From Juglans regia (taxonomy: Eukaryota > Streptophyta > Magnoliopsida > Fagales > Juglandaceae), in NCBI RefSeq assembly GCF_001411555.2, contig NC_049907.1, positions 5,030,243 through 5,094,242 on the forward strand: a stretch of 64,000 nucleotides of DNA. The letters run 5' to 3'. The notes under the pieces are model-generated. The model did no database searches and had not been told where the DNA came from. It worked only from the letters and a program-made list of their open reading frames with translations. Below, piece by piece: positions 12,101 to 22,927 of this stretch. The position numbers and the translations under genes were made by a program. Position 1 is the first letter of the stretch, and each line of letters opens with the position of its first letter.

Positions 12101-13214
12101 GGAAGAGGAGAGACAAGAGTCACCGAAATTTTGAATGGGTATCCCAGAACCATCTCCAATGTGAATTGATTCACTGCCACTATATTGCTCAGATGATACA
12201 TTCAAGTTATTAAAGTCATTTGTAATATGGTGAGTAGCAGCAGAATCAGAATATCGAGATGAATCAGACAGAGAATCTTGAGCTGTGTAATTTGCTGAGA
12301 AGGATCATGGAGTCTCGAATTGATAAGCATGATCAAATCGATAACGGCATTGCAGAGCCACATGTCCTGACTTGTTACACACTTGACAGGTAGGGCGATT
12401 AGAGATTAGAGATGTAATACTACTGTGGAGAGTCATTTTGAGAGGAGTAACGACCGCTACAATTGTTATAGAAGGGACGACCCTGACCACATCCTTAACG
12501 TCGAGCACGGTAAGAACCACGTCAAAGATGATCTCGGTTGGCAGCAACGCTGAGATTAATAGATGGCTCAAGAGAGGATACCTAGCTGTTGATGAGTTGC
12601 GTAGCTTTCATGAATTAATAGTAATTGGTATAATTCATGAGAGTAGATGGGCTCTGCTCGTGTGGTTACAGAAGTTATAAAGGCTTCATAAGAGGAGCCT
12701 AGACCATTGAGAAGATGAGTAACTACTTCTTTACCAGGAAGAGAGTTACATGTAGCAGCCAAGGAGTCTACAAGTGAACGCACCTTGCCGAAATAGTCAA
12801 TGATGCTCTAATCTCCTTTTGACAGTTGGTGAGTTAGAATCGTATTTGAAATTCCTTAGCCTGAGAGTGAAAGGCGAACATAGATGCCAAGGAGACCCAG
12901 AGGGCACGAGCAGTTTTTGAGGATAGTACATGGCCAAGCAGAGAGTCTGAAAGAGATGAGAAAAGAACACTTAAGACTAATTCACCAGTGCATTGCCATG
13001 AGGTAAAAGCTGGGTTGGGTTTGGGCGGTGAGGTTGAGGATTCAGTTAGGAATTGGGAGGGAGGGACACTAGTGCCATCAACATAGGAGTAGAGGTCTTG
13101 ACCTCATAAATAAGCAAAGATTTACACTTTCCATAGGAGATAATTGCCATTGGTTAATTTGGTGGTGATGATATGAGAGAAGGAAGAGAGGGAGGGACAA
13201 GATGAGGCAGCCAT
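9137..13214 (-). pseudogene. gag-pol polyprotein of Copia A, broken
   Basis: The start is a Met codon at 13214 with a good context (CACCATGGCTGCC), 36 bases inside the 5' LTR. In order on the minus strand: a gag segment (12783-12568); a CCHC zinc knuckle CQVCNKSGHVALQC (about 12390); the GAG-pre-integrase region with WHRRLGHPSLN (about 11850); the integrase core with TDGGGEF, ending in HQQNRLIERKHR and the YWAEAF motif (11584-11000); the RT start with [16 protein letters not shown] (about 10400) and then [13 protein letters not shown] and LKQAPRAW (10290-10170); and RNase H with YSDADWGGCPE and the STEAK motif (9866-9312). The C-terminal DVLTKPLV text ends at a TGA at 9137-9139. Several frameshifts and stops separate the blocks, including one between the RT pieces near 10380 and one in RNase H near 9312. 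No full-length product can be made. Confidence 0.9.
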
Positions 13215-13249
13215 GGTGAATGATGATTAGTTGAAGGCTCTTGATACCA

Positions 13250-13526
13250 TGTTAGAAGAAGAAGAATTTATGAAAAATTTCTCTAATTCTCATTGAAGGA
13301 ATTGAGGTGTATTTATACACGAATGTGAGAAATAAAAAATAGAATTAATTTACAATAACTTGAGACAAATTCCTAACAATTTCTTCTGTTGTTATCTTCT
13401 AGAAGATGCTCTGCTGTTGGTTGTAACGATGCTAGTGAGTGCCCTCCCTGACCTGCTTTGGTTGTACTATACGTCTTGCCTTCCAGCTATTTGTCTAAAG
13501 GTGAAATTGGGTCTATTATTCTGATA
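13250..13526 (-). repeat. 5' LTR of Copia A
   Basis: This is the partner of 8817-9092, with a 1 bp indel and about 21 substitutions. It is flanked inside by the tRNA-Met-type primer-binding site and outside by GGGCA. Confidence 0.9.
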
Positions 13527-14054
13527 GGGCACGTGGGTACTACCATTGTCGACATTCATATAATATCCAATAAGTTCAGGCTACGATGAGCAAACGATGC
13601 CTTTGCCATAAAACCTTCTAAGCTAAGATGTTTTGTCAATTTAGACTGGAGATTAATTGCAGTTCTCAGTACTCAGAATTGAGTTTCTTGTACATTCAAG
13701 TACAATTATTTAAAAGGAACAAATACAATTGACAAAATGAAATACTTTAGACACTAATGAATTATACAAAAGTAAATTTATAAACTAATGCGATTTGATG
13801 TGGTATGTCAGATGACAAAATTATTTTTATTGTAAAGTAGATCTAACGAATTTTATGAAACCATATCAGCTTGTAAGTTTATATTTGTATAATCTCTTTG
13901 CAAATGTAGAAATTATCTTACCAAAACCTTGTTGAAAAAATGAAATTGAAATTTGATCTCAAGAAAGTTGATAGCAATCATTTGATAAAATTAAGGTAAA
14001 AACCTCATGTGAGCTATAATCAGTGAAGTTCATCTGACAAATTATGACAACTTT

Positions 14055-14150
14055 TTTTTTAGTGACTCCGTCCCAAATTTTATTAATAAACCTTCATTTA
14101 TAACGGAAGAAAACCGTAGTTACAAACTGGCACCAGCGGTTACAATTGCA
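14055..14150 (-). mobile_element. 3' end of a severely truncated L1-type LINE
   Basis: Read on the minus strand, this segment gives TTTGTAACTACGG, CTTCCGTTATAAATGAAGG, TTTATTAATAAAATTTGGG and GACGGAGTCACT followed by poly(A). That parallels the 3' end of the complete LINE at 52600-52740 (TTGTAACCATGG, CTTCCGCCATAAGTGAGGG, TTATTAATAAACTTGGG, GACGGGGCCACT). Only the 3' UTR survives, as expected from abortive target-primed reverse transcription. Confidence 0.75.
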
Positions 14151-14170
14151 ATAATGAAATAAAAGGGCTA

Positions 14171-14204
<34 letters not shown>

Positions 14205-14206
14205 GA
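14171..14206. repeat. (TTA)n microsatellite
   Basis: About twelve uninterrupted TTA units. Confidence 0.9.
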
Positions 14207-14832
14207 GTTTCAATTGCAGCTCAACAAGTCAATGCATACACTTTTTCATGAGGAAATAAACGGGGGAAAGGAACAGAAATGCAATAATGAATTTAGATCT
14301 AACATGATAATTATAACATCCACCTCTTCCTTCACTATTTCGTTTTCATGGAACCCCTCATGTACGTTTGCCAGGTCTTGAAATATAGATAATTTCTTTA
14401 GGGGTCAAAACATGACACTCCTAGCATGTCCATCACATTATGTTCATACCAATTTCATGGTTTGAAAATATCAAGATTAAGGATGCCCCACATTTACAAT
14501 CAAATCTGTATTCTTCTTCTTCTTCTTCATCAATACAGATCAAGTGATATTATGCCCAAATACAGTAACTTAAAACCTTAGAAATGGCACCCTATACAGG
14601 TTGATAATTGTTAGTTACCGAAGCTAGCTTTAGGGTAGAAGGGAGGATAAATAGTTGAGAAATGGTTTGTATAAATCCTAAATAGACAAGAGCCTCATAT
14701 AAGTCATTGTAAAAAAGTGGATCATACTTATAAAAAGTGTAAAAAGGATTATTCTTTATTAGTGAAACCTATATTTTTATAAAGGACTTGTATGAAACTT
14801 ATCTATTTTAGGCTTTTACTAGCATTACTTTA

Positions 14833-15049
14833 AGGTCTCGTTTGTTTTCACAAATTAGATTAGATGAAATGAGATTAGTTGAGATAAAAATTGAAAGTTG
14901 AACAAAATATTGTTAGAATATATTTTTTTAATATTATTTTTGTTTAGTGATTTGAAAAAGTTGAATTGTTTATTTTATTTTGTGTGAAAATTTAAAAAAA
15001 TTGTAATAATTAGATGAGATAAGATGTGATTAGTTGTGAAAATAAATAA
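14833..15049. repeat. MITE, GGTCTCGTTTG family, copy 3
   Basis: The left end GGTCTCGTTTGTTTTCACAA pairs with a right end whose reverse complement is AGTCTTTATTTATTTTCACAA. The body is the shared AT-rich sequence, in opposite orientation to the copy at 4387. It lies about 400 bp upstream of the mannanase gene. Confidence 0.75.
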
Positions 15050-15407
15050 AGACTTTTGCTACTTATCATCCCCACACACCATATTTTTTTTATTTTTTTA
15101 AATTTTTTTAAAATTGTTTTTGGTTTTATTCTTATTTAATTTATTGAATTCTTCTACTCATCATATATATATATATCACATATTTGATAAGAGAAAAAAA
15201 ATATGTATAATGTGCACAGATGATGAATATAATTTTTCATAAATAAACAGTTTCATTTTCGAGTACCGGTTTTATCCTTGTCGGTTTCTCTGCCTCGACA
15301 GTTACTATTGTTTTTTCCCTAAATTTTGCGGTTGTAAAAAGACAAACTTTGATCGTCAGGCTACAGACAAGTGCCTAAACAGCCGCATCTTTCTTCCATG
15401 CTCTGCT

Positions 15408-15414
15408 TATAAAA
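15408..15414 (+). promoter_or_regulatory. TATA box of the mannanase gene
   Basis: TATAAAA lies 57 bp upstream of the ATG at 15465, which would place transcription start near 15440 and leave a very short leader. Confidence 0.55.
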
Positions 15415-15464
15415 AAACTAGAAAAGATTTCTTCATCCACATTCACGGGGAGTGAGAAAGAGAG

Positions 15465-17426
15465 ATGAAGCATCTGGCTTTGGCACTTGTTTTGGCCATT
15501 TTGATCCACCGACAGTGCTTTCACATTGGAGTTGAAGCAGGAGATGGTTTCATCAGAACCAGAGGAATTCATTTTCTATTAAATGGAAATCCTTACTATG
15601 CGAATGGCTTCAATGCATACTGGTTGATGTATGTGGCTTCTGACCCATCTCAGAGACCCAAAGTTTCTGCTGCCTTTCGTGAGGCCTCAAGCCATGGCCT
15701 CACTGTAGCTAGAACTTGGGCTTTCAGTGATGGTGGCTACAGACCCCTGCAGTACTCTCCTGGCTCCTACAATGAGCAAATGTTTAAGGTCTCTCTCTCT
15801 CACACTTTCACATTATTCTCTACCATTTTGTACAATTCTTTAAATCTGCAAAGTTCAGAATGTTGATCTTGGTTTTCTGGGTCCTCTCTTTTCGGTGGTT
15901 TGAACTTTGAAGGGCTTAGATTTTGTTATAGCTGAGGCCAGGAGGTATGGGATTAAGCTCATATTGAGCTTGGCGAACAACTACGACAGCTTTGGAGGGA
16001 AAAAACAGTATGTGAACTGGGCAAGAAATCAGGGGCAGTACCTGTCATCTGAAGATGATTTTTTTAGGAATCCTGTCGTTAAGGGTTACTACAAGAACCA
16101 TATAAAGGTAAGGCAATCCACCATTTTTTTATTTCTCTTCTACGATTTTAAGATGTAATGATTTTACCGCCAAAAACTAGAAGGCAAAATAAAAAATAGT
16201 ATTCAGATTTAGTTTCTGTAAAGCAGAGTTTCTGAGCTTTTCTTTTGTGAGATCTAGATATATGATGTCCAACACTAATTTTGCTTTACCTTTTCAGACT
16301 GTTCTGTCCAGGTATAACAGCTATACTGGAATTCATTACAAAGATGACCCAACAATCATGGCTTGGGAGCTTATGAATGAACCTAGATGCACATCGGATC
16401 CTTCAGGGAGGACTATTCAGGTTAGAATGATCTCTCCTATTTTTGTGCTTTCCCCAGCTAAGATCTAAGTTAAGTTTTAAGTTATATGTGTCTCACTCCA
16501 GAAATTTTTTCCACACATTGTGTATTGTTTATTTTACAAGCCATGGTTTTTACGGTTATTGCTAATAATTCGAGCTAAACTTAAATCCTTTGGTTCTTGT
16601 CCGACAGGCTTGGATAACTGAAATGGCTTCCTATGTAAAGTCTATTGATAGAAATCACCTGCTGGAAGCTGGTTTAGAAGGGTTTTATGGGCAATCCACG
16701 CCTCAGAGGAAGGGACTTAATCCTAGTCTCGAAATCGGAACAGATTTCATTGCAAATAATCAAATCCCTGGCATCGATTTTGCAACGACACACTCATACC
16801 CTGATCAATGGTAACTATTACTTTCAAGTGTTGAAAATACAAAAAGAATAATCACGAGTATAGCATTCTTTGGACTGTTCAACAGAACAATAAAAGCTGT
16901 AAAATGAAATCTTGGCCTAAAACTGGCTCAGTGAATTGAGATTAATCGAATTTTACATGATATGGGCAGGTTACCCAGCTCAAATGATCAATTTCAGCTT
17001 TCGTTCTTGAACAATTGGCTCAACGCCCACATCCAAGATGCACAGTACATTCTTAGGAAGCCAATACTTCTTACAGAATTTGGGAAATCCTGGAAAGTTG
17101 CTGGTTTCAGCACATACCAAAGAGACCTGCTGTTTAATACTGTGTACTACAAGATATACTCCTCAGCTAAAAGAGGAGGTGCAGCTGCTGGAGGTCTGTT
17201 CTGGCAACTTCTAAGTGAAGGCATGGACTCTTTCCGTGATGGGTATGAGATAGTTCTGAGCCAAAGCCCCTCAACTGCAAACATCATTGCCCAACAGTCT
17301 CACAAACTTCACCAGATTCGGAAGTTTTTTGAAAGAATGAGAAACATTGAGAGGTGGAAGAGGGCAATGGCCACCAGAAGGGCTCAATGGTTGGCTAGAA
17401 ACAGAGGAAGGCGTATCGGCAACTAA
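15465..17426 (+). CDS. Mannan endo-1,4-beta-mannosidase (GH5), five exons
   Basis: Exons at 15465-15788, 15913-16107, 16298-16420, 16608-16810 and 16970-17426 join in frame (1302 bases, 433 residues) with GT-AG introns; the fourth junction splits the Trp codon of PDQW. The protein hydrolyses internal beta-1,4 bonds of mannans and glucomannans in the cell wall. The first 26 residues ([13 protein letters not shown]...GVEAG) form a signal peptide, so it should be secreted. GH5 hallmarks are visible: acid/base Glu201 in WELMNEP, nucleophile Glu318 in LLTEFGKS, and the conserved [10 protein letters not shown] and GLFWQLL segments. The length is normal for plant GH5_7 mannanases. The C-terminus is unusually basic ([19 protein letters not shown]). 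The frame is intact with no premature stop. It is related to the plant MAN2/MAN5/MAN7 group, but I cannot say which member. Confidence 0.95.
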
Positions 17427-17783
17427 GATAATAATCGTGTGGACTATGTTCTATGTCTAAGTAAACATATCTAATTGTGTGGCCTTTAAGGTTTCCAAAA
17501 CTGGTTTGGTTTCCCTCTTAGAGACTGAGTGTTTTTTGTCCAGGAGGGTAGCTTCTAGTACTAAACAACGTAACTTTTCTATAATTCTGTACTTTGTGTG
17601 TGTTGTCGGCTAAGTTGTTCAGCCAACTCTGTTTGTAACAAACTGCAGAGCCTGGAACTTGTTTGTTCCACCATATTATGACTTTTACATCAAATGAAAC
17701 TGTTGTAGCTTGTTTACTAGATTGAACTGTACACTACAATGGATTGCTAAGTTCCATCATTTGTAAAATCTGAGTGTAACAGA
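17427..17783 (+). other. Probable 3' UTR of the mannanase gene
   Basis: T/G-rich untranslated sequence follows the TAA at 17424-17426. It contains TTTGTGTGTGTTGTCGG and TGTTTGTAACAAAC motifs typical of plant 3' ends. The exact cleavage site is not resolved. Confidence 0.5.
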
Positions 17784-17841
17784 AGTATGGCTGGAAATGC
17801 AATAACACAGTTGTAGTATGGCTGGAAATGCAATAACACAG
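17784..17841 (+). repeat. 27-bp tandem duplication at the LINE junction
   Basis: AGTATGGCTGGAAATGCAAT...CACAG occurs at 17784-17810 and again, identically, at 17815-17841, separated by TTGT. The second copy ends where the truncated LINE begins. Confidence 0.9.
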
Positions 17842-17842
17842 G

Positions 17843-18340
17843 GTCAAGCTTAATACTGATGGTAGTAGTATGGGTAATGCTGGTCCAGCTGGGGCTGGTA
17901 CAGCTGGGGCTGGAGGTGTCATTCGTGATGTTAGTGGTAAGATGTGTACAGCTTTTGCTATTTTCTTAGGTCAGGGCTCTAAAAATTTTGTTGAAATGAG
18001 AAGTTTGCTTGAAGGTGTCAGGAGATGTTGCCAACTTGGCTTTTTTCGGGTGGATATAGAGATAGACTCTCAAATTCTGGTTAATTGGATTAAAAAGGGA
18101 AATCGTGATCTTTGGTATCTTGAGGATTATTGGGACGAGCTTCAAGTTTGTCTTGAATGTCTGGATTATAGAGTGAGTCATGTATTTCGTGAAGGTAATG
18201 TCGTTGTTGATTTCCTTGCTAAACTTAGAGCTGAGGGTTTGAATATGGATTGTTTTGAGGATCGAGGTACTTTGCCTGATAAGTTAAGAGGTTTTCTGTG
18301 CATGGATAGAATTGGCCTTCCCTACTTGCGTATATCGTAG
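17843..18340 (+). pseudogene. LINE ORF2 C-terminal RNase H domain (5'-truncated)
   Basis: An open frame of 165 codons starts at the insertion border (VKLNTDGSS) and contains an internal Met at 17870. It ends with TAG at 18338-18340. The domain is an RVT_3-type RNase H: catalytic Asp in NTDGS, Glu in the NFVEMRSLLEG segment, Asp in VDIEIDSQIL, and the HVFREGNVVVDFLAKL segment with the last Asp. It aligns with residues from about 1220 onward of ORF2 of the complete LINE. There is no start codon of its own and no upstream RT, so it is a fragment, yet its frame is undamaged. Confidence 0.8.
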
Positions 18341-18602
18341 TGAGGTATTTTCTTGTTACAGCTGTTCTTTTCTTTACCATTCTATTATCCATTTGAGCTG
18401 ACTTTTTCTTGTAGGTGGTTTTTTAGGTTGGTTGTCTTGAGTCTTATGTATTTTGTTTTTAGCTTGAATTTTAGTTTGATGTCGAGGGATTTTTTGAGGC
18501 CTAGGTTTTGGTCTTTTTGAATATGTGTAACCCACAGGCTTCTGGCTTGTAACCACGGTTTTCCTCCACTATAAGTGAGAATTTTTTAATAAAATAACAA
18601 AT
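17843..18602 (+). mobile_element. 5'-truncated L1-type LINE (RNase H plus 3' UTR)
   Basis: This insertion holds only the last part of ORF2 and the 3' UTR. The 3' UTR carries GGCTTGTAACCACGGTTTTC, CCTCCACTATAAGTGAGAA and TTTTTTAATAAAATAAC, matching the 3' end of the complete LINE at 52630-52680. A candidate target duplication is AAATG-CAATAAC (about 17824) against AAATGAACAATAAC (about 18600). It is imperfect. Confidence 0.8.
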
Positions 18603-19456
18603 GAACAATAACTTTAACTTAAGATTATATCACTAGCCAAATTTGTTGAGCAAAAGGGGCTGGCCAAATATTATTTTTGGACTAAAATATTATGTTTCCG
18701 CTACTTGCTTCTTCCCCAGGCCACCTTGATGACTCTTTGAATATGAACTTTCAAGATAATTTATATATATATATATATTAAAATCTTAACTACGATTTCC
18801 AGTTTTGCAACACGTGCTAGCTCAACGAATACAATAGAATATATGCCAGAGGTAAAATTCCTATTAGTTTTCCAACTAACAAAATTTAGAAGTAAAATAA
18901 ATAAAGAATATCCACTAGAATTAAAATAAAGAATTTATAAGAATATATTACAATTAGAATTAAAATATATAAATAGTTCAAAATCAATATTTTAATAGAA
19001 TAGAGAAAAATTTGTTGAGTATGTTATTCGATTTTATTGAAAAGTAGCTAGTTAAATTTGTAAAAGTGAATTTCTTAATCAAATTTTAGCTAAAGTTTAT
19101 TGAGTCTATTACTAGTACTCTAAGAGAAATATATATTTTTCATCCTTAATTTTATTATCCAGTCAATAAATCATATATATAGGGGCTTTTCATTTATAGG
19201 ATTTGCCAATAAAAGCATGTCAATCGATGTGACTCAATTTTTGGGATAGGCTTTCCCCCATTGGGCCGAGCCAGAGATGATATTGGCCTTCAGGTCCATT
19301 TAGAAGACATTGTGCAAACATAGGCCGAAAAGGGCCATAGTGCAAGTGTAGGCTGCTTGCATACAACATTTCGGCAACGAGGTTTAGAAGACATTTCATA
19401 CTACTTTTGGGTAAGCGATTTGCATGGCGGCTCAATAGTAGCCAATCCGTAGAAAC
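18603..19456. other. AT-rich intergenic upstream of the PPR gene
   Basis: This stretch holds a (TA)n run at about 18760-18780 and then AT-rich sequence. 19200-19456 is less AT-rich and should contain the PPR promoter and leader. No clear TATA box was assigned. Confidence 0.5.
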
Positions 19457-21589
19457 ATGGTTTTACCCATGAGGAGTCCTTTCAGGAGATTTTTTACGGC
19501 ATCAGCCCTTGCTTATACTGTGTATGGAGATCTCTTGGTTTCAGAGCTAAGACCTACATGCATTATTGGAAAAACCCATTCTGCTAATGATGTAGATATG
19601 CTTGAAGTCAATGCTCAACTTAAGCAGCTAGTGAAAACCGGTCATTTGAGTGATGCTCGCGCAATGTTCGATAAAATGCCATGCCGAGATGAGATTACAT
19701 GGACCAATATGATTTCTGGCTATGTCAATGCCTCGGATTCCTCTGAAGCGTTAGATTTGTTCTCAAATATGTGCGTTCAGCCAGGACTTCGAATGGACCA
19801 CTACACGCTTAGTCTTGCACTCAAGGCTTGTGCACTCATTATGAACTTGTATTATGGGGAACTGTTACATGGGTATTCAGTGAAATCTGGTTTTGTTAAT
19901 TCGGTTTTTGTTGGGAGTTCCCTTCTTGACATGTATGCCAAGATTGGTAAAATTGAGCAAGGTTGTAAAGTTTTCGATGAGATGCCAATAAGAAATGTAG
20001 TCTCTTGGACAGCCATTATAACCGGGCTTGTTCGAGCAGGTTATAATATGGAGGGTTTGGTTTACTTTTGTGAAATGCAGAGGTCAAAGGTGGAGTATGA
20101 TGCGTATTCATTTGCTATTGCATTGAAGGCATGTGCCGATTCTGGTGCTCTGAACTACGGGAGGGTGATTCATGCAAAAACAATGAAAAAAGGGTTCAAT
20201 GAGAGCTCATTTGTGGCTAACACTCTTGCTACCATGTACTACAAATGTGGAAAATTCGACTATGGTATGCGCTTGTTTGAGAAGATGAGGACACAGGACG
20301 TGGTTTCATGGACAACAATTGTAACAACCTATGTTCAGATGGGTCAGGAGGAGCATGCAATTGAAGCATTTATGAAAATGAAGGAATCAGATGTGAGTCC
20401 TAATGAGTACACTTTTGCAGCTATTATCTGTGGTGTTGCCAATCTTGCAAGAATTGAATGGGGTGAACAATTACATGCACATGTTTTACGTGTAGGTTTT
20501 GTTGATTTTCTATCAGTGGCAAATTCTGTCATGACCATGTATTCAAAATGTGGGCAGTTGCCTTCAGCTTCACTGGTCTTTTGTGGCATGACCAGGAAAG
20601 ATGTTGTTTCATGGAGTACTATAATTGCCGCGTATTCTCAAGGAGGTTATGCGGAAGAAGCCTTTGAGTATTTATCGTGGATGAGAAAGGAAGGACCAAA
20701 ACCAAATGAGTTTGCTTTTTCCAGCGTGCTAAGTGTATGTGGAAGTATGGCAATTCTTGAGCAAGGGAAGCAACTGCATGCTCTTGTCTTGTCTGTTGGG
20801 TTAGAAAGCACAGCTCTGATACGAAGTGCTCTAATCAATATGTATTCTAAATGTGGGAGTATAAAAGAAGCTTCGAAAATTTTTGATGTGACGGAAAATG
20901 ATGACATTGTCTCATGGACTGCCATGATCGTTGGTTATGCTGAACATGGGTTCAGCCACGAAGCCATTGATTTGTTTGAGAAGATTCCCAAAGTTGGTTT
21001 AAGACCAGATGCCGTGAGCTTCATTGGCATTCTTACTGCTTGTAGCCATGCTGGACTTGTTGATCTTGGCTTCCACTACTACAACTTGATGACTAATAAA
21101 TATCAGATAAATCCTTCAAAAGAACATTATGGCTGCATGATTGATCTCCTTTGCCGAGCTGGACGATTAAGTGATGCAGAGAACATGATAAAACACATGC
21201 CATTTCAACGGGATGACGTCGTTTGGTCTACACTGCTTAGAGCTTGTAGAGTACAAGGAGACGTTGACTGTGGAATACGTACTGCAGAGGAGATTCTTAA
21301 ATTAGATCCAAGTAGTGCTGGAGCTCATATTACTCTTGCTAACATTTATGCCACAAGAGGGAGATGGAGGGAAGCAGCAAATCTAAGGAAGATGATGAAA
21401 TCAAAAGGGGTGATCAAGGAGCCAGGATGGTCTTGGATTAAGGTCAATGACCAGGTTTCTGCATTTGTTGCTGGGGATCGATCTCATCCCCAAGGTGAAT
21501 ATATATACAGTATGTTGGACTTACTAGCTTCAAGGACAGAAACTGCAATTCAGGAAGTGGGTTCTATTTCAAATCATGTGGAAGGTTAG
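19457..21589 (+). CDS. Pentatricopeptide repeat protein, PLS class, E subgroup
   Basis: A single uninterrupted exon of 710 codons; intronless structure is usual for PPR genes. The N-terminus (MVLPMRSPFRRFFTASALAY) is basic and low in acidic residues, as in an organelle-targeting peptide, probably mitochondrial. From about residue 45 there are tandem P, L and S repeats, seen as repeated WTNMISGYV, VSWTAIITGL, VSWTTIVTTYV, VSWSTIIAAYS and VSWTAMIVGYA segments, with MYAKIGKIE- and MYSKCGSIKEA-type helices between. The C-terminus has an E region (WSTLLRACRVQGD, LKLDPSSAGAHITLANIY, EPGWSWIKV, FVAGDRSHPQ). It stops without a DYW domain. Such proteins bind specific organelle RNAs and usually recruit a deaminase for C-to-U editing. 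It resembles the Arabidopsis At3g47840-type protein, but this is a memory-based guess. M1 is taken as the start; M5 is an alternative. Confidence 0.95.
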   Translation: MVLPMRSPFRRFFTASALAYTVYGDLLVSELRPTCIIGKTHSANDVDMLEVNAQLKQLVKTGHLSDARAMFDKMPCRDEITWTNMISGYVNASDSSEALDLFSNMCVQPGLRMDHYTLSLALKACALIMNLYYGELLHGYSVKSGFVNSVFVGSSLLDMYAKIGKIEQGCKVFDEMPIRNVVSWTAIITGLVRAGYNMEGLVYFCEMQRSKVEYDAYSFAIALKACADSGALNYGRVIHAKTMKKGFNESSFVANTLATMYYKCGKFDYGMRLFEKMRTQDVVSWTTIVTTYVQMGQEEHAIEAFMKMKESDVSPNEYTFAAIICGVANLARIEWGEQLHAHVLRVGFVDFLSVANSVMTMYSKCGQLPSASLVFCGMTRKDVVSWSTIIAAYSQGGYAEEAFEYLSWMRKEGPKPNEFAFSSVLSVCGSMAILEQGKQLHALVLSVGLESTALIRSALINMYSKCGSIKEASKIFDVTENDDIVSWTAMIVGYAEHGFSHEAIDLFEKIPKVGLRPDAVSFIGILTACSHAGLVDLGFHYYNLMTNKYQINPSKEHYGCMIDLLCRAGRLSDAENMIKHMPFQRDDVVWSTLLRACRVQGDVDCGIRTAEEILKLDPSSAGAHITLANIYATRGRWREAANLRKMMKSKGVIKEPGWSWIKVNDQVSAFVAGDRSHPQGEYIYSMLDLLASRTETAIQEVGSISNHVEG

Positions 21590-22770
21590 CAGAAGTTTTC
21601 TTAATCTAGGGCTGTAGGTCACAAACAATGGAACAGCCATTTTTCACTCTGAAGGCTATCTTTCTGTCAACAAACATATTGTGGACAGAGAAGAAGATCA
21701 GGGATGAGCTACCCAGCTGCATTGGCTATGAATGAGTGGACAACAAAGCAGGTTGTTCCTTGAAAAAATCTACAAAATGAAATGAGATGGCAGATTTGGC
21801 TGTAGCTCAAAGATTGCGACTAGACCTCATGCCACATGGAATTGTCAGTACCAGGGATAGTCGCATGGGATTCGTGAATATGGATGTTCTCCACCAAAGG
21901 TATGCCCTGCAATACGGAGCATGGAATTATTCAGTTGCTTAGCTCCAGAGGCCTTACAATTTCATCCTGAATTTCCTACATGAATAAATTGCCTTGAATT
22001 CTAGCAGTCTTTTCACAAGCCATTGTGATGCAGAGTTCAAGTTGGTTCGTAAAGGCTAAACTCTTTTCTTTTTTTTTTTTTGGCTTTACGGGTAATAGAC
22101 TTGATACAGATATTTTAGAATTGTTGACACTGCATCCCTAAATAACACTGATGACAAGTTGGAAGAGGTCCAAGAAGAGATAGCAGTTCAAGAGTATGAG
22201 GTCCACCAAGATACTGGAGCTGGACAAACAATGTTCATGGAATAGGGTTTGTAAGCGATGGTCTTCACCCTGGCTCTCTTGTTATAATAATTCACTCTAA
22301 AGAAAGAAAAACCAGTCTTGGATTTTGTAACGAGGAGATGCAGATTAATTATAAGGCTGAGTTCTTGGAGAAGATTCAGCAGTTCAATATGATGTATCCG
22401 AATAATTACCCCAAGCTTTGATAGGTCATTATGTCATGGACAGATTGGAGATTCCAAGCTTAGGACATTAGTAGGTTTTTAGCTGAGTTTTTTCTTCCTG
22501 CTTTGTTTTTATATTATAATTTCCCTTGGAACTTTGATGCAAAAAGCTTTAGGGGTTTCACTTTCCCCCAATATAATGGCTCCTCTACTCCACAGGGTCA
22601 ACATTAGTGTAATCGACTATTTTTCTAAGATCAAGCCAATTTCGAGTTCAGTACTCAATCCTAGGTATTCAATATATGAATTTAGCCTGGATGACAATAC
22701 AATGGCGTAATGGCTTTGGTTATCATGGAATATCAATCAATAAAAAATAAGGGGGTGGCGCAGCCACAAC
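21590..22770 (+). other. 3' flank of the PPR gene, no supported gene
   Basis: The composition is mixed and several short frames occur, but none extends or matches anything I know. The first few hundred bases are probably 3' UTR. A T13 run lies near 22068-22082. Confidence 0.4.
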
Positions 22771-22927
22771 TCGAGTGCTTTTGGTACTAAAAAATAATGG
22801 TATGCGCCTTATTGCATGCTGTGTGTATTTGTGCGCACATGCATGCACACATCTGGTGTTTCATTACTTGAGCTACTTATGGTATATTACAAAAGTTGTA
22901 GTAAGCTTAAGGCATCACATTACAAAG

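Larger units (their letters stand above)
8817..13526 (-). mobile_element. Copia LTR retrotransposon A (two LTRs, degenerate)
   Basis: The element lies on the minus strand with LTRs at 8817-9092 and 13250-13526. Its primer-binding site sits directly against the 5' LTR at about 13238-13249 and reads TGGTATCAAGAG, close to the 3' end of initiator tRNA-Met. The polypurine tract GAGGGGGCA lies just inside the 3' LTR (about 9093-9102). Target duplication is GGGTA (8812-8816) against GGGCA (13527-13531). The short LTRs, and the order gag, protease, integrase, RT, RNase H, define Copia; the short LTR suits the Ale/Retrofit group. By eye the LTRs differ at about 21 of 276 positions plus one indel, so this is an old insertion. 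Confidence 0.9.
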
